NCBI GenBank assembly: GCA_963210315.1
Contig: OY723268.1
Coordinates: 1,860,001 to 1,924,000 of the forward strand
Length of the DNA stretch: 64,000 nt
Source of the DNA: Rhynchopus euleeides
Lineage: Eukaryota > Euglenozoa > Diplonemea > Diplonemida > Diplonemidae
Reading direction: 5' to 3'
The number at the start of each line of letters is the position of its first letter. Within the stretch, counting starts at the first letter, position 1. The translations under genes and the position numbers were made by a program. The notes beneath the pieces were generated by a model. It was not told the DNA's origin and ran no database searches. It was given only the letters and a program-made list of their open reading frames with translations. Of the stretch, positions 11,404-22,532 are shown one piece after another.

Positions 11404-12225
11404 ATGGGGTCGTGGCTGTCCCGCGTCTTCGGGGAGGAGGATGAGCTGATGCAGCCCGACTTCCTGGGGGACACGGAGGGGTGGCGTGAGGCGGTGATCT
11501 CCTGTGTCGACGGGAAGCCGAGCTACGGCGACATCGCAAGGATGCTCTGCAGCCTTCATGTGACCGAATCCCCTGTCGGCAGCATCTCCGAGGCAGAGGC
11601 GATGCGGTCGGAAATCGCAGTGCAGGCGGGTGACATCGACGCTGGGTTTGTCGCGGGGTGGATGTCCCGCTTTCTCCACCTCGCGGGCGACCCACTTGCC
11701 CACACCTACACAGAAACCCTCCACACTGCTGCAGACGAGTCGGGTCTCACCGCAGAGCACATCGGGACGGATCCCTCCTGCATCCTTCAGGAGGTGGCGC
11801 GTCGGGTTGCGTACGGCGCAGAGGCGACACCGCACTACCTCAGCACCTTCAACCAGGGCATCGTTTTCTCCGCTTTCAACCGGGTGCTGGCCCTCCTGTG
11901 GTGCACCTGGATGAGCGACTGCTGGGACACCGAATCGTGGGAGGTTGTATCGGCGTTCGCACCTCTGTTCTCCAGCACACACCTCCGTGTCGACACGCTC
12001 CCGCGGCGGGGCCGGCGGAGCCCCTCAGTGTCGATCCACTGGGCAGTGCGGGTGGAGGTTGTGACGGAGGGTGGGCTGTCATGCCGGCCTGAAATACGCG
12101 TCGCCAAGGTGGTGTTGGGGCTGGGTGGGGCTGGGGCGAATTCACCGGCAGCGCAGCGTGCGGCGGAGCTGAGGGAGAAGCTGGCCCGGCATTTCGCCGT
12201 GGCGGAGGTGGAGGTGGTTGCATGA
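11404..12225 (+). CDS. Unrecognised 273-aa protein with possible N-myristoylation signal
   Basis: A single-exon frame from ATG 11404 (MGSWLSRVFGEEDEL) to TGA 12223-12225. I recognise no family. The N-terminus fits the myristoylation pattern MGxxxS, with Gly2 and Ser6. The middle (residues about 85-195) looks alpha-helical with aromatic residues (FVAGWMSRFLHLAGD, FNQGIVFSAFNRVLALLWCTWMS). The C-terminal part contains beta-like WAVRVEVV and RVAKVVLGL strands, then a charged helix (ELREKLARHF). No clear transmembrane helix or signal peptide is seen. GC-rich codons and the TATA-like box upstream support a real gene. An AATAAA at 12326-12331 could serve polyadenylation. Confidence 0.65.
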   Translation: MGSWLSRVFGEEDELMQPDFLGDTEGWREAVISCVDGKPSYGDIARMLCSLHVTESPVGSISEAEAMRSEIAVQAGDIDAGFVAGWMSRFLHLAGDPLAHTYTETLHTAADESGLTAEHIGTDPSCILQEVARRVAYGAEATPHYLSTFNQGIVFSAFNRVLALLWCTWMSDCWDTESWEVVSAFAPLFSSTHLRVDTLPRRGRRSPSVSIHWAVRVEVVTEGGLSCRPEIRVAKVVLGLGGAGANSPAAQRAAELREKLARHFAVAEVEVVA

Positions 12226-13175
12226 ATGGGGGGGTGGGGGGTGGGGGGGCGAAGGCAGCCTCTCTGCTCTGGCGCTGGGGTGTTGGTTCAGCCGGAGGAG
12301 AGGGAGAGGCTGTGGGTGGTGCAGAAATAAAGGGGGGGGGGGGGTAATGCGCTCTAACAGATTTGGGTGTGTCGCATGCTGACACACCCGAATGGCTGCG
12401 GTGGTCGGTATTCTCTCTGCAGCAACTCTAGCGACTCTGCGGCACCCCTGCGGCGGCAACGCGGTGACGGACTGCGCGGTTTGCTCGGAAGGGGGGGTAC
12501 GCGCGAGCACCGTGGGTTGCCGTGGCGGGGCTTTGCGACGCCGCTGCATTTTGCCACGAATGCACGGCAGTCAAGAGAAGAGAACTGAAAAGCGAAAAAA
12601 CTCGATTCCCTCACCCCCCCTCACCCCCCATCACCGCTGATATCCCCCCCCCCCCCCCCCAGTTGCAACAACAAACAACATATCTGGTGTGGTGACTACA
12701 AAAAGGACTAACATTGCAAGAAGGTGCTGGGAGATTTACTTTTCCATTCACTTCTCGACGATCAAACCCCCCCAGTTGCACAAACATATAACCCAGCCGC
12801 ATCTCCACCTGATGCGACACCGAGCGAAACTTGGCACCCCTAATGGGAGCTGGTTTGCTGTCATCCCTCCCCCCACCCCACCATCCCACCACCACCACTC
12901 CCCACCAGGGCTGCAGATACACAACACACCGTCATCACGGGCAGCAAGAGAGCCCAGCCCCTTTGAAGGGGGCGACTGTGTGTGTGTGGGGCGGGTGAGG
13001 AAGGGGGTGGTGCGCACCACCACCCACCCACCACCCCCTTCTCTCCCTCCCCCTCTCTCTCTGAGGGCTTTAGCTGCAGCCGGCTCCCAGCGAGCGCGCC
13101 CCCTCTTCCCTCCCCCCCTCGGAGCCACATCACGGAGGCGGGAGGGCTTTATCTAGTTTCCTTTCTTTTTTAAAA
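12226..13175. other. Spacer with a perfect hairpin
   Basis: No gene is recognised. A 9-bp perfect stem GGGTGTGTC/GACACACCC (12365-12373 with 12381-12389, 7-nt loop) lies about 140 bp after the preceding stop. A C17 run is at 12644-12660. Pyrimidine-rich sequence leads to the helicase ATG. Confidence 0.45.
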
Positions 13176-16100
13176 ATGCGCCGCACCATCACCCGCTGCC
13201 TCCACGGGTCTGCCGTGCTCCACACCGCCACCGCACCCCTCTTCCACATCACCGCCGCGCCACACCAGGCCTCCGCCGCCGCAACCCAGGCCCAGACCCG
13301 GTGGTACTCCACCACCGAGGCGAGCGCCTCATCTCCCCCCATCGAGGCATCCGCCGTGACGAAGAAGAAGAAGAAGAAGCGCGGCGTCTCCCTCAAGCGC
13401 CCCACCCCGCCGAAGCATGGAGAGCCTGCCCACCCTGAGGCTCCGAGCCACACCGCTGCCGATGGGCAGCACCGCGCTGTGGAGAGGGGTGAAGGCCCTC
13501 TGCAGCAGGGCGTAGTGTCTCCACCCCCCCGGGGGGCAGCCGCAGCGGGGAACCCGTTTGGGGAGTATCTCGAGGATAGCCTGGAGTCGCAGGCTGCGAG
13601 GGAGGCGGAGGCGGAGGAGTTCGCCAAAATGAAGCGGAAGGCGGAGCGGCTGGAGCTGCAGCGCGCCCGGGAGGCCCTCATCGCCGAGAAGGCTGCTGCC
13701 GCACCCCCTGCTGCTGACCGCTCCCCTTCTCCGTCGGGGATGCCTGAGGTTGAGGAGGCTTCCTCCGCTACACCTGACACCGCAGCGGGCAACCCACCCA
13801 AAGAGATGACCACCGCAGAGGCACGCGCGAAGGTGCGTGCGGAGTTTCTGGAGGAGGCGGAGAGCCGCGGCGCCGGGCAAGCCGTGCGCATGATGCAGAA
13901 GGTCCGGAGCGTGAAGCGGCGCCCCAAGAAGAAGAAGGGAAGCGCCCCCACCGCAACCCCCACGGAGGAAGCCCCGGCGGAGCCGCAGCAACCCGAGGAG
14001 GTGAGGGATGTGGGGGAGACGCCCGACGCCTCCCCTCTCCCGGGGGGTGGCGGGGAGACATCCCCGCGCCGGAGGCGCGGGGGGAGGAAGGGCGGCGGGT
14101 CTGCCCGGGTGGGCATGACGACGGAGGTCCCGCAGCTGATGGCCAGCGCGAGGGCTCTGGAGCGTGCCACGCAGAAGGGGCATGCCGCGCCGCGCACCGC
14201 GGTGGTGGGGGTGGAGGAGCAGGGGGAGGGATCGGCTGTGGCGGAGCCGCAGCCCCCTGCCACCGGGGCGAGTTATAAAGCCGGGTTTCCCTGGGAGGGG
14301 GGCGAAGAGGGGGAAGGGGCCCCGGCGCCTGCGGGAGGTGATGTGGAGGAGGTGGTGCAGCGGCGTTCCCCGAGCAAGAGCTACGACGATGCTATGAGGA
14401 ACACGCTGGAGCTGTTGGAGGAGGGGGCTGATGCGGAGATCCGGAAGAGGGGGAAGGCGCCGCCGGCGCGTCCCGCCGGGCGCCCTGCGGAGGTGGAGGC
14501 GGAGGAGATGGAGGGCGGCAGTGTTGGTGACGGTGAGTCCATCTCGCGTTTCCTCCCGGGAAATGCACCGCATGGCCCCGGCGAGTCGGACCGGTTTGCA
14601 AAGGGTTTCAGCGACGGAACCTGCCTCTTCCTCTCAGGCGACAAGGGGCAGCCCGTCTTCATCAAGGGGCCCGAATTTTCCCCGAAGGAATTCAAGCCGT
14701 TTTCCTCCTGGGACGAGGTGTACGACTGCATCCCCCCCTCCCGGGGGGGCAGGGATGTGCTCCCAGGCCTGATCCGCTTCGTCGAGATGAACGGATTCAC
14801 AGGGCTGACCGCTGTTCAGAAATACGCATTCCCCCTCGTCTTCTCGGGGCAGAACATCATTGCGCAGGCCCCAACCGGGACAGGCAAGACCCTAGCCTAC
14901 GCGATCCCCGCCGTCGCGCATGCCGTCGTGGCTGCGGGCGATGTGAATAAGACAGTCTCCGGAGAGATGAAGGGTTCACGCCCCTCAGTTCTCATCCTGA
15001 CACCCCACCGCGCAATCGCAAGGCAGATCTTCGACGAGGTGAACAGGATGCTGGGTGGTTCCCGCGTTGGCATCTACGATGAAGAGGTGCCTACAGCCTC
15101 CGCTTTGAAGGTGAAGCTGATCTGCGAAGGGGCGGCCCGCTGCGACGATTGGCACGGGATGCTTGCTCTCAGCAAATCCGGCGCGGATATCGTCATCGGG
15201 ACGCTGTCGAAGTTCGCAAAGTACACCGAGATTGCGTGGGGGGAGCGCATGTTCCTGTCGCATGTCTCCCACCTTATCGTCGACGAGGCTGACTCTGAGG
15301 GCGTCTTGACGAAGCACCTCCGGAAGATCACCACCACGATCAACGCGGACAAGGAACTGTTCGACAGGAAGGCCGAGCAGGCGAAGGAGGTCGTGCGTAT
15401 CGCCCCTTCTGTGCAGGTGTCGCTGTGGGGCGCCACACAGCAGGGCTCTTATAGGGAGGCCCAGATGGACTTCCGGGTGATAGACATCTTCAAGCTTCTG
15501 GACAGGTCCCCGACACGGCCCCAGCATGTGGACCTGCGGAAGAAGATGTCTGATGACGAGCTCATCACGCTGCTGAAGGTGGGGAACACCCCGCTCAACC
15601 CCGACATTCGGCACCGGCTCTACGCGTGTTCGTATGATGAGAAGTTCTCTTGGATCGTTGGGCTGTTCAAGGAGGGCGAGCTGAGCGCGACAACGGACAA
15701 GGTGATCGTGTTCTGCAAGGGGACAACGGAGGCGGTGGAGCTGCATGAGCATCTGCGGAGTGTGGTGTCCGACATGGATGTCGTGAAGACGGTCACCGGT
15801 GACATGTCGCCCGATGCGGCGCTGCTGGTGTTTAAGGAGTTCGCCAGCGGGGAGGGCAACGTCCTCATCACCACAGATATGGCAACGCGCGGCTACGACG
15901 TACCGAGCTGCACCCACGTCGTCCTGCTGGGTCTCCCGCACAAGACACAGGACTGGATCCACGCTGTCGGGCGCTGTGCACGTGCAGGGCGGCCTGGCAC
16001 TGCATACACTGTGTTTACCCACCTCGACGTCGCAAAGATTCCAGCCGTCATCGGGTATGTGTGGGCATCACGTGTGGCCTCCCCAGAGTACAGTTCCTCA

Positions 16101-17406
16101 GAGGAATGGCGCCCTGTGGGGCAGTGTGGTTGCGTCAAGAGGGGCTCCCCTGCATTCTCTGAGCACACCAACCTAAACCAAAACGCACGCACACAGCGAG
16201 GCAGGGTTAGATGCCTGACACGCCACGCCCTTGCCACACCCACCACCACCTGCAGGTACCTGAGGGAGACACATCCTTACAACCCGATCTTCACAAGGCG
16301 GTCCACCAAGTCGATTCGCTCCAAGATGCAGGATCGCTTCTCGTCTGTGGAGGCCAAAGTGGATGCTGACGAGGAAGAGGAGGGCACTGGGTATGGCGAC
16401 GGGCTTCCTTCAGCTACCGCATACACCCCCCCACCGACGCAAACACCCATCGATTTGGCTCTTTTCGTGCAGACCCAAAATACAACCTGGGGTCTTGACA
16501 CGAGAAAGTCACACGGTGGAAGCGTCCAATACAACATTCACAGGCATAGGTTAAGTTGTATCTCATAGTGCTTGTCCATTTCTTCCCCACTCTGGCAGCT
16601 GCCACTTCCATTCCCAACACTGCACACTGTACACCACCCCCTCTGAACCCCTGCAGCGTGGCGGAGAAGAAGATCCACATCAGCGAAAGCCTCTTCTCTC
16701 TCGCAGAGCGGATGGACGTCACCCTGAAGCTGATGGGCATCAAAGAGAAGGAGGTCGAGAGGGTATGCAAGGAGGGACCCCCCCCCCCCCCCCTCCGCTG
16801 GACGTGGCTTTTTTGCTGCCGCCCCCCCCACCCTGGCCCCACACACCGCACTGCACCACACAGTATATGGATGGCATGACAAGTCTTGTGAGTGATACAT
16901 TTGTCGACTCCTATGACCCCGACGTGTCCTTCACCATGGCGCCAGAGATCTCGCACTCAATCGTCCGGCGTCGGGTGCGGTTCCGGAAGATGGCGAAGAA
17001 ACGCCAGCTGGAAGGGGCGTTCCGCCAGGAGGCGCAGCTGATGCTGCGCGAGGCGGGGAGTGCAAATAACTCAAGGCAGAAGCACACACTGATGAAGAAC
17101 GATGTTATGGTCGAGGCTGCAGTGCGGCGCGACCAGTCACAGAAGGAGCAGAGCGTCGTGCTGGAGAAGAAGGCAAAGGATTGGAACCGGATGCGCCGCG
17201 ACGCGCAGATCGCCGCGTGGCGGAAGCGGACGGGCATCACAGATGAGTCGCAGCAGCCCGACCTCCACAAGTCAGGTCCTGCGCGGAGCCACATGCCTTC
17301 TGGGACTGTCATCAACGAGCCTGCCTTCAAGGTGAAGTACGAAAGCAGGTACCTCACAGAGGGGTTCGTCACCTCGCGTCATGTCAGTTCTGAGCAGAAC
17401 GTTTGA
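13176..17406 (+). CDS. DEAD-box RNA helicase with long disordered N-terminus and mitochondrial-type presequence; four exons, 1220 aa
   Basis: Proposed exons are 13176-16054, 16256-16390, 16657-16762 and 16864-17406 (3663 nt, frame kept). Introns start GTATGT, GTATGG and GTATGC and end in CAG. The start MRRTITRCLHGSAVLHTA is rich in Arg, Thr and Ala and lacks acids, a typical mitochondrial (or related organelle) targeting sequence. Residues about 50-520 are charged, low-complexity sequence. The helicase core follows: Q motif (GFTGLTAVQKYAFP), motif I APTGTGKT (about 564), Ia TPHRAIA, II VDEAD (about 702), III GAT in place of SAT, IV VIVFCK, V TTDMATRGYD (about 900), VI HAVGRCARAGRPG (about 929). 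The C-terminal exons encode a basic coiled-coil-prone tail. A role in organellar RNA processing or ribosome assembly is inferred from the presequence only. The first intron is 201 nt with no in-frame stop, so it could be retained. The last two junctions are less certain than the core. Confidence 0.85.
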
Positions 17407-18207
17407 GCAAAAGAAAAACATTCTGGGGGCCTTGCATCGAAGGTGCGGCAGCTAAGCGAGCCGCCTCACAAGCCATGCTCCGAATGGCAAGCGACCATCC
17501 CACCCCACACCCCCACACCTGTGATATTCATCATCTCCTCAGCCTGCCCCCTCCGTCTCCACTCCCCGTCGTCCCTCGTATTCCAGTTTTCTTATTAATC
17601 AAGTCGGCTGTGGAGGGTTTGCATTGATGGTTTGTGTGCTGCTAGCCCACCCCCTCGACGTGTGCTGTCTGCTGTCTGCTGCTGCAGGGTTTGCATGTTA
17701 TTATTACCGTTCCTCTTTTTGCCCCTCCGTGGAGCGGAATTGGGGGAGGGGGGGAGGGCGGGGAGATGGGGTGATTTGCTCTGACAAAGTCGACATCCCC
17801 CCCCCCCCCCCCCCCCCCCCGCCGCCTCCGAACCTTCCCTCAGCCTCATTGGCTTCTCGTGGAGGGGAGCGGGAGGGCGGGGTGGTGGGGGTGGGGTGGG
17901 TGCTGTACTGCTGAGGCAGATGGGCGCTCCCCATCCCCGTGCGCTTCCTTGGGTTGTCCCCCTAAAGGGTTGTTGCAGAGAACGGCCTGTGTCTGTGGTG
18001 TGATTCAAATCACGGAGGCAGAAGTTTCTGACAGTGGGGCGGGGGTTGGGGGGGAGGGGGGGAGCAGCAGCACAGCGGCTTCTCGGCTGCTGATTAGAGA
18101 GATTAGGGGTGGACGGAGGGCCGGGCGTTTCCCCACCACCCACCACCCACCGCAATACTTGATAGAATGCGCAGATCGTCCGCTTGACACACAGGGGGGG
18201 GGGGGGC
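17407..18207. other. Spacer with C24 tract
   Basis: Follows the helicase stop. Holds a 24-nt C run at 17797-17820 and G-rich segments on both sides. No gene-like frame is seen. Confidence 0.5.
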
Positions 18208-18892
18208 TAGGGAGGTCCACGAGGCCGTTTTTCCTGTCACAGAACACGATTTTTTTGATTTTCGGTCAAAAACTCCACCAAAATGGGCGTACCTGGCCAA
18301 AAATCTCGTGGGGGATCACTGAAAAAATCCGAGAAAATAGCAGACGCCCTCGGGAAAGTCCATCTATTCGAATTACTTGGCATTTTTTCCTGGAAAATGA
18401 CCGAAAATGTGGACCAAAAATGGACACTTTTCGGCCAAATTGTAACACTTATCAAAACCCCATCTGAGCGCCCAGAATACCACCTAAACACCCCAAAACC
18501 GCAAAAATACCCCTCCAGTGAGGTATCCGGGTGGGAAAAAATGGGGGTTGCACCTTTTTGAGACCCAGCTTTGGGTCCCAGCCGGGATTTCCTGGCTGAA
18601 CCCCCATGGACCCTCCGGTTTCCCCCTCTTTTTCAGTATTTTCTAGACCCGCGGACTCAAAATATACCACCCAGAGGGCCACAGCAGCCCCCAAAAAACC
18701 CCCAGGAGTCACAGATGTGCCCTAAAAGGGGTGGGAAAAACCAGGGGCGACCACTTTGGTGGTCAGTTTTGACCCAGACTCCCGAAATTTCCTGCTGTAA
18801 CACTTATGTGACACTTAGCGGTACAGAAGTTGGTGAAATTACACCACTTTTCAGGGTGGCTCTGGGTGCCCAGAATACCATCTGGACACCCC

Positions 18893-19548
18893 AAAACCAT
18901 TGATAACCTCATTCCAGTGAGGTATCCGGGTGGGAAAAAATGGGGGCTGCACCTCTTTGAAGCCACCTTTGGGGTTCCGGTGGGTGTTGAGTCCCCCACA
19001 AAACCCCCCAAACCCCAAAGTACCCTGCTGGAGGCACTCAAAACCTCCCACACCAACATCGACCCCACGAACCCGAATAGGGGCGACGGAGTGAAAGCCT
19101 TGTGTCGCCAGGAGGGAACAATGACACTTGTCGCGGGCTCCGAGTTGGTTGTCTCAGACTCAGAGTGACTTGGTGGTGAGAAGACCCCACGGCTCTGAGG
19201 ATGTCCTCGATATGTCAGGTGAACATACACCTTTCCAGCACACAGACACAGTTTGGCTCCGAGAAGACCCCCGATGTCCAATTGTGTACCTACCATGACT
19301 CTCTCCAAAGGAAATGTCCTTGTTAGCTCCTGGCGACACAAGGCTTTCACTCCACCGCCCCTATTCGGGTTCGTGGGGTCGATGTTGGTGTGGGAGGTTT
19401 TGAGTGCCTCCAGCAGGGTACTTTGGGGGGTTTTGGGGGGGTTCCCGACTCAACACCCACCGGAACCCCAAAGGTTCCCTCAAAGAGGTGCAACCCCCAT
19501 TTTTTCCCACCCGGATACCTCACTGGAATGAGGTTATCATGGTTTTGC
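18893..19548. repeat. Inner foldback within the 4-kb element
   Basis: About 220-bp inverted arms (TGATAACCTCATTCCAGTGA on the left, its complement ending at 19539) surround a short centre. It interrupts the left arm of the outer element where the right arm reads straight through (AAAACCATGGTATGACAAAG). Its arm resembles a segment of the outer arm near 18505-18560, so the two are related. Confidence 0.65.
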
Positions 19549-19707
19549 ATGGTATGACAAAGGTCTTAATAAGAAAAGGATCTTTTCACTTCTTTCTTAA
19601 GACGTCTTAATGCAGGTGCTGCATTAAATTTCTTAAATTAATGACCCCCATCATGGATATATTCAGACCTTATTCAGAGGTTCCTGCATTTAACCTCTTA
19701 TTCTAAG

Positions 19708-19815
19708 GGGGCCCTCGCTACGAGTCACTGTGAGTCACGAGTCGTCAGTTTTCAGCCAAACATGGCTGACTTCTCACTTTTTCTCACTCAGTCACACTTG
19801 TAGCGAGGGCCCCCT
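19708..19815. mobile_element. 108-bp MITE-like inverted repeat
   Basis: GGGGCCCTCGCTAC at the left and GTAGCGAGGGCCCC at the right enclose about 80 bp. CTAAG occurs on both sides and may be a 5-bp target duplication, though TA-type boundaries cannot be excluded. It is nested in the AT-rich interior of the 4-kb element. Confidence 0.6.
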
Positions 19816-20376
19816 AAGACCTTAATTAAGACGCAGGGGTCAACGTACTATTGCTTAAGATTGAATGAAGGTCTTAACCTCTGAGTGTAAGACCTTAAAG
19901 AGGTTACACTCAGAGGTTCAAGATCTTAATTAAGGGGATTCAGAGGTTGCGTGTTTTTTGGGCCTAAGGTCTTAATCTAAGAGGAGGAGGAGGTAGATTT
20001 GGCGAAAATTCTTCCTCTCTTATTAAGGTCTGAATACATCCATGCCCCATTATTTTTAAGAAATGCAGGATTTCTTAAGATTTCTTAATGAAATGCTGGA
20101 CATTATTTCCATATCTCCCAGCATTAAAAATGTCCATCATTCTGGAAAAGATCTTTTAAGATCTTTTTCAGAATGATGGACATTAAAATGCTAGGCATTA
20201 TTAAGAAACACGTCTTAAGGAGGATTCTTCATATTCCTGGATTTCCCGAATTTCCTGGATTTCCCCCGGCCCCTTAGGCGATTTCAGGGCGGACAGGGCG
20301 GACATGTCCGGACCCGGAAATCCGGGTGTCCGGATGTCCGGGTCCAATATTGAATTTTGCGATTTGTAGGGGGACC

Positions 20377-20855
20377 CTTTCGAATTTTTTTTTGGAGAAG
20401 GGTAAATTGAACGTTTTTGGCCAAATGAAGCCACTGCGACCATTCCCGGGCCTCGGAAATCAGATTTTTGCCCCTCAAATGCGGTGCCGGTCCGGACAAA
20501 AAACCGAAAAAATCGTGAAAAATGGCCCATTTTCCCCAGCCAAAAAATGGGCCAAAAATGCCCCCCGGACACCCCCAGAGACATGTCCTAATCCGGGGTG
20601 CCAGTCGGGGGGACCTTTCGAATTTTTTTTCGAGGAGAGGTCAATTGAACGTTTTTGGACATCTGAGGCCACTGCGACCATTCCCAGGCCTCGGAAATGA
20701 GATTTTCGGCCCTCAAATGGGGTACCGGTCCCCACGAAATTCCGAAAAATTCATGAAAATCGAAAGGTCCCACGCACCAAATTCTGCCCAAAAATCGTCA
20801 AAAATGGACATGTCATATGCAGCAATGGGGCACCAATCACTCCCCAAATTTTGCT
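20377..20855. repeat. Tandem duplication, unit about 239 bp, two copies
   Basis: Both units begin GGGGGACC..TTTCGAATTTTTTT and continue with AATTGAACGTTTTTGG, CCACTGCGACCATTCCC and GGCCTCGGAAAT. A third copy of the leading 25 bp alone occurs near 21300. No coding capacity is apparent. Confidence 0.7.
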
Positions 20856-22532
20856 CAATGATTCCACGGCAAGCCAGATTTTCTGATCAATTAGTTTGTT
20901 TGAGTATGTTCCTGGCCCTTGTTTGGAAAGTAGATGACCCCTGGCTGGAGAGGACGGTTGTGCTCGACCGGACGGAGAGAGAACCTTCTCCATAACTACC
21001 TCCACTCCACAATGCCACAAGTGGCAGGAAGGCCAGGTGTTACAGGCCTCAACCAGGGTTCCAAGGCTCTCCACTTCCTGGCTGCGTCAGGGATCACCGG
21101 GTACAGCGAGCAGGATTCCCTGTCCTTACACCCCAGCATGTACCACCGGAAGAACCCGAAACAGCAGCCCCCCCTCATGGGGGTTGCAAGAGGCACGGAA
21201 ATCGTTCAAATCGGACCAAGTCCGAAAATTTGGCACTTTCTTGGGTACAAATTGCGGTCCGAAATTTTCCGATTTTTTGAAAAAAGGCTAATTCTGTAAG
21301 GGGGACCTTTTCGAATTTTTTTTTCGGGCACTTTTTCCACAAGGAAATGTCCGCCCTGTCCGCTACTGTCCACTACCGATTTCAAGGATCCTCCTAAGAA
21401 ATCAGTAAGAAATCTTTAAGAAATAGCCCTTTCGGCATTACATTAAGACGTCTTAAGAAATTTCGAGATTTCTTAACATTTCTTGCAAGATCTTTGTCAT
21501 ACCATGGTTTTGGGGTGTCCAGATGGTATTCTGGGCACCCAGAGCCACCCCGAAAAGTGGTGTAATTTCACCAACTTCTGTACCGCTAAGTGTTACATAA
21601 GTGTTACAGCAGGAAATTTCGGGAGTCTGGGTCAAAACTGACCACCAAAGTGGTCGCCCCTGGTTTTTCCCACCCCTTTTAGGACATGTCTGTGACTCCT
21701 GACGGGTTTTGGGGACTTCTGTGGCCCTCTGGGTGGTATTTTTTGGGTCCGCGGGTCTGGAAAAGGCTGAAAAAGAGGGGAAAACCAGGGGGTTTATGGG
21801 GGTTCGGCCAGGAAATCCCGGCTGGGACCCCAAGTTGGGTCTCAAAAAGGTGCAACCCCCATTTTTTCCCACCCGGATACCTCACTGGAGGGGTATTTTT
21901 GCGGTTTTGGGGTGTTTAGATGGTATTCTGGGCGCTCAGATGGGGTTTTGATAAGTGTTACAATTTGGCCGAAAAGTGTTACATTTTTGTTACACATTTT
22001 CGGCCATTTCCCAGGAAAAAATGCCAAGTAATTCGAATGGATCGACTTTCCCGAGGGCGTCTGCTATTTTCTCGGATTTTTTCAGTGATCCCCCACGAGA
22101 TTTTTGGCCAGGTACGCCCATTTTGGTGGAGTTTTTGACCGAAAATCAAAAAAAATCGTGTTTGTGACAGGCCTAAACAGGGATTTTCCTACACGTGGAC
22201 TTCCCTAGGGGGGGGGGGGGGCGGGGGGTGTTTTATTCCGTCTGTTCTGACCGGGCTCCACACGGTGGACTCCAGCGGCCCTAGCGGGAGTCTGGGAGCG
22301 GGAGTCTGAGCGGGTGTCAAAGACTCCCCCTAGCGGGAGTCTTTTCACCTATTTTCATCCATTTTTCCCATGATATAGTTACAGTCTACTGGCGTGGGGG
22401 GTAAAATCATGGTGGAAGAGGGATGGGGAGGGGCTTGTTTTGCTTCTGTCAGTTTCCCCGGACTCTGGACTACCTACCTATCCTCCTGGTAGCGGCTGCA
22501 CCTGCGGAGGTGAGCGGTTAGAATTTGAGGTG

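Larger units (their letters stand above)
18210..22205. mobile_element. Large TIR (foldback) DNA element, 4.0 kb, arms about 690 bp, TA-flanked
   Basis: The left end GGGAGGTCCACG and right end CGTGGACTTCCC are inverted and flanked by TA on both sides (18208-18209, 22206-22207). The arms match over about 18210-18900 and 21490-22205, with shared blocks such as AAATCTCGTGGGGGATCACT. The interior holds a smaller foldback (about 18893-19548), AT-rich CTTAAG-rich sequence, a 108-bp MITE and a tandem repeat. No transposase is recognised, so it is probably non-autonomous. The 2-bp TA suggests Tc1/mariner-like integration. Confidence 0.8.

Noticed and set aside
13130-16022. Long minus-strand open frames across the helicase gene (up to 414 codons)
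   Set aside because: They are antisense shadows of a GC-rich coding region; they contain only Arg/Pro/Leu-rich low-complexity sequence, while the plus strand has all DEAD-box motifs.
18210-22205. Possibility that the large repeats are LTRs of a retrovirus-like element
   Set aside because: The repeats are inverted, not direct, and no gag/pol-like sequence is seen; a TA-flanked DNA element fits better.
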